Shown here: positions 9,502-17,526 of the stretch, in pieces
How the letters are laid out: every line of letters starts with the position of its first letter
Position numbering within the stretch: the first letter of the stretch is position 1
Source: Neptuniibacter sp. 1_MG-2023
GTDB taxonomy: Bacteria; Pseudomonadota; Gammaproteobacteria; Pseudomonadales; Balneatricaceae
NCBI RefSeq assembly: GCF_030547185.1
Contig: NZ_JAUOQR010000001.1
Span: 248,001-312,000, forward strand
Length of the DNA: 64,000 nt
Direction: 5' to 3'
Notes under the pieces: generated by a model
Told to the model about the DNA's origin: nothing
Databases searched by the model: none
What the model saw: only the letters and a program-made list of their open reading frames with translations
Position numbers and translations under genes: made by a program

Positions 9502-10416
9502 ATGTGGTTTAAGAATGTCATCTTTTATCGTTTAACTGAACCCTTCGAATACACACAGGAACAGTTACAAGAAAAGCTCTTGGAACAAACATTTACACCT
9601 TGTAAAAGCCAAGAATTGAGCCGTTATGGCTGGGTTTCACCTTGCCATTTAACAGAAGATCTACTCGCTCACCAAGTACACGGCATGTTTATGGTGGCTA
9701 CCCGCAAAGAGGAAAAGATCCTACCCGGCTCCGTTATCAAAGAAGCCGTTGGTGAAAAGGTTGCCGTTATTGAGCGCGACCAAGCACGTAAAGTTTATAA
9801 AAAAGAGAAAGACCAACTAAAAGATGAAGTTGTGCTTGACCTCCTACCCCGCGCTTTCAGTAAGTTCCAACAAACCAGTGCAATTATACTTCCTAGCTTA
9901 GGCTGGATTGCTGTTGATTCTTCTAGCCACAAACGTGCTGAAGAGCTACTAAGCCACCTACGTGGAACGCTAGGTAGTCTACCTATAGTACTTCCTGATG
10001 TGCAGCAATCACCATCAGCCGTTATGTCCACTTGGTTAGAAAGTGACACTAGCATACCTGAAGGCTTTGAAGTGTTAGATGAATGCGAGTTACGCGATAA
10101 TGTCCTTGAAGGCGGTGTTATTCGAATTAAAGGTCAACAACTGGAAGATGAAGAGTTTGTTGCCCACCTTGAAGCAGGTAAACGAGTAGTTAAACTTGCC
10201 CTTGAATGGGATGAACATCTAAAAATCCTGCTACAAGATGATCTCTCAATCAAACGCCTTAAACTCAGTGACCAACTACAAGATAAAATGTCCGATGAGG
10301 CCGCTGAAGATGAAGTCGCTCAATTTGATGCAGATATGGTTCAAATGGGCTTAGAGTTTGCCAAACTGTTCCCTGCGATTATTAAGGCCTTTGGTGGTGA
10401 AGCAAAGAGACCCTAA
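9502..10416 (+). CDS. rdgC: Recombination-associated protein RdgC
   Basis: 304 aa, matching the family. It begins MWFKNVIFYRLTEPF and contains KEEKILPGSVIKEAVGEK and RAFSKFQQTSAIILP, which are diagnostic. RdgC forms a ring-shaped dimer on duplex DNA and restrains RecA loading; it acts at the nucleoid. I took ATG 9502, which follows the ribosome site CAGGAGC; an upstream in-frame TTG at 9463 would add a short hydrophobic tail not seen in the family. Confidence 0.95.
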   Translation: MWFKNVIFYRLTEPFEYTQEQLQEKLLEQTFTPCKSQELSRYGWVSPCHLTEDLLAHQVHGMFMVATRKEEKILPGSVIKEAVGEKVAVIERDQARKVYKKEKDQLKDEVVLDLLPRAFSKFQQTSAIILPSLGWIAVDSSSHKRAEELLSHLRGTLGSLPIVLPDVQQSPSAVMSTWLESDTSIPEGFEVLDECELRDNVLEGGVIRIKGQQLEDEEFVAHLEAGKRVVKLALEWDEHLKILLQDDLSIKRLKLSDQLQDKMSDEAAEDEVAQFDADMVQMGLEFAKLFPAIIKAFGGEAKRP

Positions 10417-10428
10417 ACTAATCGCTGC

Positions 10429-10455
10429 TTCCCAGCCATACTTTATGGCTGGGAA
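10429..10455 (+). terminator. Hairpin after rdgC
   Basis: TTCCCAGCCATA (10429-10440) pairs perfectly with TATGGCTGGGAA (10444-10455) over 12 bp with a 3-base loop. No T-run follows. It probably marks the rdgC 3' end. Confidence 0.55.
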
Positions 10456-10472
10456 AAGGTGTACAGAAAAAC

Positions 10473-10518
10473 TTGGCTTTAATTCTTAAAAATAATTATA
10501 ATATTAGAATATTCTAAT
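10473..10518 (+). promoter_or_regulatory. Promoter and ArsR-type operator of the TDT exporter gene
   Basis: A -35-like TTGGCT (10473-10478), an 18-bp spacer and a perfect -10 TATAAT (10497-10502) are followed at once by the 16-bp perfect palindrome ATTAGAATATTCTAAT (10503-10518). The predicted start of transcription falls inside the palindrome. The ATTAG-N6-CTAAT layout recurs at 12943, 32360 and 39140. A repressor bound here would block initiation. Confidence 0.65.
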
Positions 10519-10536
10519 TTAATGATGGTTAGAGAC

Positions 10537-11508
10537 ATGCAAAATAGCCCTGAACAGAACTTACCTAAACTACAATTTTTTCCTGCAGCTTTTTTCTCTG
10601 TAGTAATGGGATTAACAGGGCTTACCCTCGCTTGGGATAAAGCCTCTGTCGTTTTTGGTTTTACTGACGTGATTGCTCAGGCACTCCTTATTCTAAGTGC
10701 GTCAGTACTACTACTGATTGTTATCACTTATACATTAAAAGCCAAAAAATACCCAAACGCTGTTGTAGAAGAGTATCAACATCCCATCAAAATGAGTTTT
10801 TTCCCTGCGTTTTCCATTAGTCTTATTTTAATGAGTATCGCAACTCTACATGTATCTAAGGAGCTCTCATTATATTTATGGGGAACAGGTGTCACTATAC
10901 ACTTAGGTTTTACCATCCATGCTTTAAGCCAATGGATTCACCATCCAAAATTTAAAATCGAACATTCAACCCCAGCATGGTTCATACCTGTTGTCGGTAA
11001 TATCCTGATTCCCATTGCCGGTGTTGAGCATGGTTTTATAGAGTTAAGCTGGTTCTTTTTTTCAATTGGGTTTATTTACTGGATTATTTTAAAGACTCTC
11101 ATTTTTAACCGTATGTTCTTCCATGAGCCGCTACCACAAAAGCTGCTCCCTACCCTATTTATCTTAATCGCTCCCCCAGCGGTAGGTTTTATCTCATACA
11201 TGAAATTAAACGCTGATCTAGACAACTTTTCGCGTATCTTATTTTATACATCGATGTTCTTAGTATTACTGCTTTTCACACAACTACCTAGATTCAGTAA
11301 AATAAAATTTTACATGTCTTGGTGGGCGTATTCTTTCCCTTTAGCCGCCTCAACAATAGCAACATTGGTGATGTATCAGCACAATCCATCTCCATTTTTC
11401 CAATATATAGCTATTGTATTACTTACTTTATCTTCAGTGGTCATCAGCATACTTTTTATTCGTACAATACTGGCGATAATCCGCAACGAAATATGCCTTC
11501 CTGAATAA
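10537..11508 (+). CDS. TDT/SLAC1 family transporter (TehA-like, sulfite exporter type)
   Basis: 323 aa, about ten hydrophobic helices, with the TDT pattern of an initial FFPAAFFSVVMGLTGL and a repeat-like FFPAFSISLILMSIAT, then PAWFIPVVGNI. Family members export sulfite or other anions, or give tellurite resistance as TehA. I start at ATG 10537; ATGs at 10522 and 10525 abut the operator and would have almost no leader. A shared operator with rhodanese and DUF2892 genes points to sulfur-anion export. Confidence 0.8.
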   Translation: MQNSPEQNLPKLQFFPAAFFSVVMGLTGLTLAWDKASVVFGFTDVIAQALLILSASVLLLIVITYTLKAKKYPNAVVEEYQHPIKMSFFPAFSISLILMSIATLHVSKELSLYLWGTGVTIHLGFTIHALSQWIHHPKFKIEHSTPAWFIPVVGNILIPIAGVEHGFIELSWFFFSIGFIYWIILKTLIFNRMFFHEPLPQKLLPTLFILIAPPAVGFISYMKLNADLDNFSRILFYTSMFLVLLLFTQLPRFSKIKFYMSWWAYSFPLAASTIATLVMYQHNPSPFFQYIAIVLLTLSSVVISILFIRTILAIIRNEICLPE

Positions 11509-11511
11509 ACC

Positions 11512-11540
11512 AAAGGGGGCGCTCCCACCTCGCCCCTTTT
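11512..11540 (+). terminator. Intrinsic terminator of the TDT gene
   Basis: A G/C-rich hairpin of AAAGGGGGCG and CGCCCCTTTT (11512-11540, one unpaired G) ending in a short T stretch, immediately after the stop codon at 11508. Confidence 0.65.
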
Positions 11541-11718
11541 ATTGACCTGTTTCCAGACAGAAAAATGCACTAAAAAAAATCACAACGAACCAATCGTCAC
11601 CATAATGAAACAAAAATAAGCGTTAAAAAAATTTAAGTCATTAAAAATCAAAAGGTTAATGTTTTTGGCGTAATTCATGCTTTTGATTACAAGGTCTATA
11701 GCTTATGGGCCATTTACA

Positions 11719-12177
11719 ATGACAAATGTTCCACTCTCTTTAGAAAATACATTATTGAAAGTATGCCGGGAAAAACTCACGGGTACCGTTTTCATTGCTT
11801 CCGAATCAAACCGTTCTGGGCAAATTGTTATCAATCAAGGTGCATTAATTGGATTGAATTATTGCGGACTAAATAACGAAGAAGCATTCAACACTTTAGT
11901 CAACAGCCAAAACCTGCGCTGCTCCTTTACTCCAGACCTGCTTTTCCCCATTGCAGAAAGCTTACAACCTGAGGCTGCATTACATCTATTAGAAAAGATA
12001 GGCTATTCTGAGGAAATCATTGAAACCGAACAAGCCCCCATTGAAGAGCCTGATGAGATAGCTGAGGAAGTGAATACCGTTATCTATAGGGGACAAGTAG
12101 TCGAACGAAAGAAAGATAAACCTAAAGCTGAAAGAAAAAAATCAGGCTTAGTTTATAGAGGACAAGTGATAAGTTAG
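11719..12177 (+). CDS. DUF4388 (PATAN)-like protein with C-terminal YRGQ repeats
   Basis: 152 aa from ATG 11719; an upstream ATG at 11677 would add 14 residues, and neither has a clear ribosome site. Residues 1-105 read like a DUF4388/PATAN fold: LTGTVFIASESNRSGQIVINQGALIGL then EEAFNTLV. The tail is acidic and proline-rich, then contains two YRGQV units (VIYRGQVVERKK and LVYRGQVIS) around a basic linker; YRG motifs recall DUF4278. PATAN-type domains occur in signalling proteins. The function is unknown and the family call is tentative. Confidence 0.5.
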   Translation: MTNVPLSLENTLLKVCREKLTGTVFIASESNRSGQIVINQGALIGLNYCGLNNEEAFNTLVNSQNLRCSFTPDLLFPIAESLQPEAALHLLEKIGYSEEIIETEQAPIEEPDEIAEEVNTVIYRGQVVERKKDKPKAERKKSGLVYRGQVIS

Positions 12178-12202
12178 GAAAACCTACCCTGTAGGCTTTC
12201 CT
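12176..12202. terminator. Bidirectional terminator between convergent genes
   Basis: AGGAAAACCTAC and GTAGGCTTTCCT form an 11-pair stem with one mismatch and a CCT loop (12176-12202). It lies between the converging stops at 12177 and 12212 and can serve both strands. Confidence 0.55.
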
Positions 12203-12211
12203 ATGAATACT

Positions 12212-12850
12212 CTACTCTACCCCATCGCCTACAGTAGTCAGACCTAGGCTTGTCCAGGCTTGCATTCCACCACGATAATACTTCAGCTTTTCTGCTGGAT
12301 AGTCAGCTTCTAGCATTGCTCGAATTAAGGCTGGCGTTTGTCCACACCAATAACCATTACAAAACATTGCTAATGTCTTAGCTTGGCTATAATCAAAGCT
12401 ACCATCTTCTTTTTTAACTGCGCCAAACTCTTCCAAAGCATCCGCCGCTGTTTCCTCTTCTTCCATTACGGTATAAGGAACATTCATGCTGCCTGGAATC
12501 GTTAAACGATAATGCCAACCAACGGTGCGAGTATCTACAATTAAGATATTCTCATCAGTTTCCGCCTGTTGCATATAATCAACAAATTCACGTTCGCCAA
12601 TAGTTTCAACATCATAAGGCTCAAAAGGTCTTATTGGCTGAGGCATACCTCGAAAGGTCGTGTTATAAAGCTCATTAATCGTATTATTAGGATCTTGATT
12701 ACGCATAACCTCAATAGGCTCACCATCATGCTGAACAGTAAAAGACACAAGACCCGGCGCTATCATCGCCTTGCCTCCTTCAGCTATTACATGGGGAGAT
12801 GAGATCAATGCCGCCACTAACGCAAAACGACCCACTGTGTGCTTTAACAT
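12212..12850 (-). CDS. Periplasmic rhodanese-like sulfurtransferase
   Basis: 212 aa with a signal peptide (RFALVAALISSPHVIA). A rhodanese domain covers roughly residues 90-205: DENILIVDTRT, GSMNVPY and the active-site loop MFCNGYWCGQTP, whose first Cys is the persulfide-carrying residue. A second Cys in the loop is unusual and could form a disulfide or polysulfide with it. The C-terminal YYRGGMQAW is standard. The ribosome site AGAGGT precedes the ATG. It probably handles sulfane sulfur in the periplasm. An ATTAG-N6-CTGAT element lies 93 bp upstream. Confidence 0.85.
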   Translation of the reverse strand: MLKHTVGRFALVAALISSPHVIAEGGKAMIAPGLVSFTVQHDGEPIEVMRNQDPNNTINELYNTTFRGMPQPIRPFEPYDVETIGEREFVDYMQQAETDENILIVDTRTVGWHYRLTIPGSMNVPYTVMEEEETAADALEEFGAVKKEDGSFDYSQAKTLAMFCNGYWCGQTPALIRAMLEADYPAEKLKYYRGGMQAWTSLGLTTVGDGVE

Positions 12851-12942
12851 GTCGAAACCTCTATTATTATAAGTTTATTCGGTATAGTTATAACGATTTT
12901 TGCACAAAAGCCTACTAATAGTCATTAACTCTAATATAAGAC

Positions 12943-12958
12943 ATTAGAATAAACTGAT
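12943..12958 (-). promoter_or_regulatory. Putative ArsR-type operator upstream of the rhodanese gene
   Basis: ATTAGAATAAACTGAT matches ATTAG-N6-CTAAT with one mismatch in the right arm and shares its first nine bases with the perfect operator at 10503. Further CTAAT and ATTA half-sites crowd 12914-12947. The only gene it can serve is the rhodanese gene on the minus strand, since the next gene ends here. Confidence 0.45.
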
Positions 12959-13025
12959 GGACGATTTATCGCTAAGAACAAATATAAAACGACACCTTTA
13001 TAAAATAGAAACGAGATAAACCTCT

Positions 13026-13535
13026 CTATTTTAAGGTGAGTAACATATCAATCGTATATAAATGAGGGTCCGCTTCTAAACCTTTTTGCTGACATTGATC
13101 TAAAAATTTAGCTTCCCGTTTTTCAGTGTCATGATAACCAAAATCATTCCCTTCAAGGCTCTGAATTTGTAACGTAGCCTTATAATAAAAAGCCAATACA
13201 ATAGCGGCAGTCTTATCACCTTCATCAAGCAACACTTCCCAGCGATGACGATGATTCTGTATTTTCAAAGCTTGACGCTTAAGGTTCCATGCATAACGAA
13301 GTTCATCATAATAGGGACGCCCAACAAATCTAGAAAAAACACCGATCGTAATTAAAGCGCCTGTTAAAACACCTATTAAATTGATCATTGTGTTTGCTTG
13401 TTCTGGGTTCCCAAAATAGTTACGTAATAAAGCACTTAATCCTAAAGCAATCAGCGCAAAGATCAGACACAAAATCAGCGCAACCTTACGCTGTTTTTTC
13501 TTATAAATCGTTTTATCTATCTGTTTAAGTTCCAC
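13026..13535 (-). CDS. DUF3087-like membrane protein
   Basis: 169 aa. It starts MELKQIDKTIYKKKQRK, has two membrane helices (about 18-38 and 48-68) and a soluble C-terminal part with NHRHRWEVLLDEGDKTAAIVL. Size, topology and the opening motif agree with the gammaproteobacterial DUF3087 family; function unknown. It stands alone upstream of the rhodanese gene on the same strand, about 180 bp away. Confidence 0.6.
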   Translation of the reverse strand: MELKQIDKTIYKKKQRKVALILCLIFALIALGLSALLRNYFGNPEQANTMINLIGVLTGALITIGVFSRFVGRPYYDELRYAWNLKRQALKIQNHRHRWEVLLDEGDKTAAIVLAFYYKATLQIQSLEGNDFGYHDTEKREAKFLDQCQQKGLEADPHLYTIDMLLTLK

Positions 13536-13649
13536 GTAACTACCCTATTAAACCTAATTATATGATGATGAATGAAATTAACTTGCAGTCAAAATCTGCC
13601 AGTGTAGACTTAGCGCCTTTAAAATAAAGGCCCTTTCTAACATAATCTA

Positions 13650-14282
13650 ATGTATTCCGTAAAAGAGATTTTCTATAGTTTGCAAGGCGAAGGTGCACAA
13701 AGTGGACGCGCATCAATCTTTTGTCGTTTTAGCGGCTGTAATTTATGGTCCGGTCGCGAACAAGACAGGCAAACAGCTGTCTGTAATTTCTGCGATACTG
13801 ACTTCATCGGAACTGATGGTCAAAACGGTGGAAAATTCAAAACTGCCGATGATCTCTGTACGTTTCTAAGCTCTTTTTGGCCTAAAGACAGTCATATTCC
13901 ACCTTATATTATTTTTACTGGTGGAGAACCTGCTCTCCAGCTCGATCAAAACTTGGTCGATACCTGCCACCAGCATGGTTTTATTATTGCCATAGAAACC
14001 AACGGAACAAAACCTCTTCCAAACAACATTGACTGGGTCTGCGTCAGTCCAAAAGCCGATGCCAAGGTAATAATCACTTCTGGTGATGAATTAAAGCTAG
14101 TTTACCCTCAGCAACTTGCCCGGCCTGAACAGTTTGAAGAGATGGATTTCAGAGAATTTTATCTACAGCCTTTAGATAGTCCAACCCGCCCTATCCACAC
14201 TCAAGATATTATCAACTTCTGCTTAAAGAACCCACGGTGGAAACTGAGTCTTCAAAGCCATAAAACCTTAGGTATTGATTAA
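13650..14282 (+). CDS. queE: 7-carboxy-7-deazaguanine synthase QueE
   Basis: 210 aa radical SAM enzyme. It opens MYSVKEIFYSLQGEGAQSGR and binds its cluster with the variant CX14CX2C motif (SGC, then AVCNFCDTDF) found in the proteobacterial QueE type. FTGGEPALQL and ETNGTKPLP are the SAM and substrate regions. It turns CPH4 into CDG in queuosine synthesis. No other que gene is in the window. Confidence 0.95.
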   Translation: MYSVKEIFYSLQGEGAQSGRASIFCRFSGCNLWSGREQDRQTAVCNFCDTDFIGTDGQNGGKFKTADDLCTFLSSFWPKDSHIPPYIIFTGGEPALQLDQNLVDTCHQHGFIIAIETNGTKPLPNNIDWVCVSPKADAKVIITSGDELKLVYPQQLARPEQFEEMDFREFYLQPLDSPTRPIHTQDIINFCLKNPRWKLSLQSHKTLGID

Positions 14283-14310
14283 AACTAAGGTATTGGTTGG
14301 AACTAGGTCG

Positions 14311-15192
14311 CTACACTGTACGGTTAAATATCTGCCTAGATGTATAAAAACGGTAAGCGATTAATATAAAAGCGGGAATATTCATCAGAACGCCATAAAT
14401 AAGCGCACTGGCAGCCATCTCCGAATTATGTAAAATTCCCCCCGTTATTAACAAGGCTATCGCCGCGTTTTGAATACCTACCTCTACAGCTAAACTAATA
14501 CCTTGCTCTGTATTAAGTCGCATCTGGCGAGCAATCCAATAACCTAAAAACATAGCTAAAGAAACGAGTACAAGTACGCTCGGCCCTAACTGAAAAGTTA
14601 ACGCGGGTAACTGCTCCCAGTTCGTTTTTACTATACCGAAAACAACCAACATCAGAAAAAGACCTGCTAACGCTTTAACATAGCGCTCAATGCGCAGACA
14701 AAAAGCAGGCCAGCGATGATGGACTAAGGCACCCAATAAAGCGGGAAGCACAGAGATCACCATCAATTTGACCATTGTAAGAACAATGGGAAACTCTATC
14801 GCCGCTTGTTCACCCATCCAGTAACTGACGGCTAAGGCCGTTAAAATCGGCATACTAATGGGTGTAATCAAACCAGAGATAGCTGTTAGACAAACAGACA
14901 GAGCTGTATCTCCCCGTGACAGATAAGTAATCATATTAGATGTCGCTCCCCCAGGTGCAAAAGTTAACACCATAATACCGACAGCTAGGGCCGCAGGGAG
15001 ATCAAAAGCACTGACAACAACAAAACCTAATAAAGGTAATAACAAAAGTTGAGATAAAACCCCAACGAAGACAACGTTAGGTTGACGCCAAAGCAGCGAA
15101 AACTCAGACACCCGCAAAGACATTCCAACACCCAGCATAATAGTAAAAAGTGCTAGAGGTAAAACCAGCTGTACGGCTATTCCATGTTCCAT
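14311..15192 (-). CDS. Bile acid:sodium symporter (BASS) family transporter
   Basis: 293 aa from ATG 15192, which follows AGGAT at 6 bases; a TTG at 15198 is less likely. About nine to ten membrane helices. Family marks are LTFAPGGATSNMITYLSRGDTALSV and VEVGIQNAAIALLITGG, the Na+-site crossing regions. BASS members import organic acids with sodium. The substrate cannot be told from sequence. Confidence 0.88.
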   Translation of the reverse strand: MEHGIAVQLVLPLALFTIMLGVGMSLRVSEFSLLWRQPNVVFVGVLSQLLLLPLLGFVVVSAFDLPAALAVGIMVLTFAPGGATSNMITYLSRGDTALSVCLTAISGLITPISMPILTALAVSYWMGEQAAIEFPIVLTMVKLMVISVLPALLGALVHHRWPAFCLRIERYVKALAGLFLMLVVFGIVKTNWEQLPALTFQLGPSVLVLVSLAMFLGYWIARQMRLNTEQGISLAVEVGIQNAAIALLITGGILHNSEMAASALIYGVLMNIPAFILIAYRFYTSRQIFNRTV

Positions 15193-15198
15193 ATTCAA

Positions 15199-15730
15199 TC
15201 CTAAATTTTTAATAAAACGATACTAAGTTTTTGTTGGTTTTCATACAACAGAAAAGGCAATTTTTTATACCCAATAAAACTCAAACACTGATGATATAAG
15301 GGATAGCAAAGGCTACCCACATACGCTGTGGATAACTTTGTGAGTTATTTATTTAAAACGTCATGAAACGCCTATTAAATAAGGCGCTCCGTCAAACTGA
15401 TCATTTTTTGATCAATGACAAATTACCTCTTTAATATCAACATGTTAAATATGTCAATACTGTAATTTAAGGTTTTAAAATATGTATAGGAGAGACATTA
15501 ATGAGTTACACAAATTAACAGTGTAAAAGGTATATTTTCAATAAAACAATGATTCGCCTAAACACCCCTAAATAGCTAGCATTATCCGGCAATTTCAAAC
15601 AAAGCATTCAAATAACCTTCAATAACTACAAATAACCTATCTACCTTTACTTCTTGCTTATCGAAAACAATAAAACTGCTAAGATAAAGCTATCTTTGAT
15701 CTTCACCCTCTGAGTTAAAATGGACAAATA
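15199..15730. other. 532-bp AT-rich intergenic region with one perfect DnaA box
   Basis: No convincing gene. Seen here: TGTGGATAA at 15327-15335 (complement of the DnaA box TTATCCACA), and two GATC palindromes (TGATCA at 15399-15404 and TTGATCAA at 15408-15415). A GGAGAG at about 15490 stands before a five-codon frame (15501-15518) too short to be a normal gene. The region lies between divergent BASS and CDF genes, so it must hold both promoters. Confidence 0.5.
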
Positions 15731-16909
15731 ATGCAACGAGATACGGCACAGCTAAAAGCCGCAAATAAAGTCACCATCATCGGAGCGTTAATCGATACGC
15801 TCTTAGGTCTACTAAAAATAGGCGTTGGCCTTGTCTCGCACTCATCCGCCTTAATCGCTGATGGCATCCATTCTTTATCAGATCTATTTACTGACCTTAT
15901 AGTCATCGTAATTTTAAGAATCTCTCATAAAGGACCAGATGAAAACCATCCTTGGGGGCATGGATATTTTGAAACGGTTGGTACTGCACTCTTAGGGAGT
16001 ATTTTGATTGCCGTCGCAGGCGCTATGGCATACGACAGTACTCTCAATTTACTGAGTAATGAAACCTTACCTATTCCCGAATGGCCCGCATTAGCCGCTG
16101 CTTTACTCTCCATTATTTTAAAAGAGTGGATCTATCAATATACAGTTAGAATTGGCCGTAAAATAGGATCTGATCTCCTAATTGCAAATGCTTGGCATAG
16201 TCGAACAGATGCAATTTCATCCGTTGTAGTTTTTATCGGTGTTGCAGGGGCAATGTCAGGGATCACTTGGCTCGACTCTGTGGCTGCTATAGCCGTAGCA
16301 TTAATGGTTGCTAAAATTGGATGGAGTCTTAGTTGGAAAAGTTTTCAAGAGCTGGTTGGCTCAGCCTTACCCCCAGAGCAGGTTGATAAGTATAAAAGCC
16401 AAGTTATGTCAGTTAAAGGAATTATCAGTGTCCATAGTTTTAAAACCCGAGCGATGGGGAATAAAAGCTTGTTAGAGATGCACATTCAAGTCTCCCCTTT
16501 CATTAGCGCCTCTGAAGGCCACTTTATTGGTGATGCCGCATGCATGAAGCTATATGACAATGGGGATATCGCTCATATCATCTACCACATAGATACCTAC
16601 GATGATGAAGAGCATGAAAAGTTACATAGTAACCAATTATTACCGATGCGCGACGATATCGAACCATGCATTCAACAGTACCTGCAATCTCTAGATAAAG
16701 AGGTAAACCTTTATCGCCTGTCACTTCATTACTACAAAAACAAAGTCAATCTAGAAATACTCTTATCTGCGCCTAAACATCAACCATTAACCCTACCGGA
16801 TAATAGTTCAGAACAGATAATTGCGGGGCTTAAAAAATCATTAGCAGAACTAGAGCTTCCCCAAGATTGGCTAGGCCATATATTTTTAGCTACAGGGTTG
16901 GAGCGATGA
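15731..16909 (+). CDS. Cation diffusion facilitator family transporter
   Basis: 392 aa. An N-terminal CDF domain has six helices with metal-site patterns HSSALIADGIHSLSDLFTD (HxxxD type) and HSRTDAISSVVVFIG. A cytoplasmic ZT dimerisation domain follows (LLEMHIQVSP). The C-terminus beyond about 300 (EPCIQQYLQSL onward) is longer than in FieF and looks like a second small domain. It exports divalent metals such as Zn2+ or Fe2+ with proton antiport. The stop overlaps the YigZ start (ATGA). Confidence 0.9.
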   Translation: MQRDTAQLKAANKVTIIGALIDTLLGLLKIGVGLVSHSSALIADGIHSLSDLFTDLIVIVILRISHKGPDENHPWGHGYFETVGTALLGSILIAVAGAMAYDSTLNLLSNETLPIPEWPALAAALLSIILKEWIYQYTVRIGRKIGSDLLIANAWHSRTDAISSVVVFIGVAGAMSGITWLDSVAAIAVALMVAKIGWSLSWKSFQELVGSALPPEQVDKYKSQVMSVKGIISVHSFKTRAMGNKSLLEMHIQVSPFISASEGHFIGDAACMKLYDNGDIAHIIYHIDTYDDEEHEKLHSNQLLPMRDDIEPCIQQYLQSLDKEVNLYRLSLHYYKNKVNLEILLSAPKHQPLTLPDNSSEQIIAGLKKSLAELELPQDWLGHIFLATGLER

Positions 16910-17526
16910 ATCAACAGCAGATCCCCGCACAAGCGCTGTATCAATCAGAGATTGAAGTAAAACATAGTCGTTTCATTACCCATATAGGCCATACACCTAA
17001 CCTAGAGAGCGCTAAAGCCTTTTTAGATGGCATACGACAAGAGCATAGCAAAGCAAATCATAACTGCTGGGCGCAGATTGCAGGACCTAGATCAGACTTA
17101 AACTGCTGGGGAAGTAGTGATGATGGTGAACCTAAAGGCACTGCAGGAAAACCAATGCTCAACGTTCTTAGTCACACAGAGCTTTGTGAGATCAGCATCG
17201 TAGTAACACGTTATTTTGGTGGTATTAAGCTCGGTGCTGGAGGGATTGTCAGAGCTTACAGCTTAGCCGTCCAAGAAGCCTTAAAAACATTACCTACATT
17301 AGAAAAAGTAGATAAATTTCGTTTTACTTTAACCCTACCCCACGCTTTAGTCGGTAGTATTGAAACACTACTCATGAAATGCCACGCAGAAGTACTGTCT
17401 CGCAACTGGAATGAAGAGTTGCTACTCACCGGCCAAGCAAGCGACCAACAACTGGCCGAATTAAGACAGCAACTTATTCCCTACCAACACCAAATACATT
17501 ATCAAGATAAGGTGATGCGTTGGTAA
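16906..17526 (+). CDS. YigZ/IMPACT family protein
   Basis: 206 aa, starting at ATG 16906, which overlaps the CDF stop by four bases; upstream TTG 16867 is discounted. It shows the UPF0029 N-terminal domain (HSRFITHIGH, NHNCWAQ, DDGEPKGTAGKPML, RYFGGIKLGAGGIVRAYS) and the C-terminal DUF1949 domain. The IMPACT fold binds nucleic acid or ribosome-linked partners; bacterial function is unsettled. Its last 25 bp overlap the convergent SulP gene. Confidence 0.9.
   Translation: MNQQQIPAQALYQSEIEVKHSRFITHIGHTPNLESAKAFLDGIRQEHSKANHNCWAQIAGPRSDLNCWGSSDDGEPKGTAGKPMLNVLSHTELCEISIVVTRYFGGIKLGAGGIVRAYSLAVQEALKTLPTLEKVDKFRFTLTLPHALVGSIETLLMKCHAEVLSRNWNEELLLTGQASDQQLAELRQQLIPYQHQIHYQDKVMRW

Noticed and set aside
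15327-15415. A replication origin
   Set aside because: Only one perfect DnaA box, no cluster of boxes and no origin-linked genes nearby.
15501-15518. Five-codon frame after a good GGAGAG ribosome site
   Set aside because: Too short for a functional product and not followed by a hairpin or gene that would make it a leader peptide.
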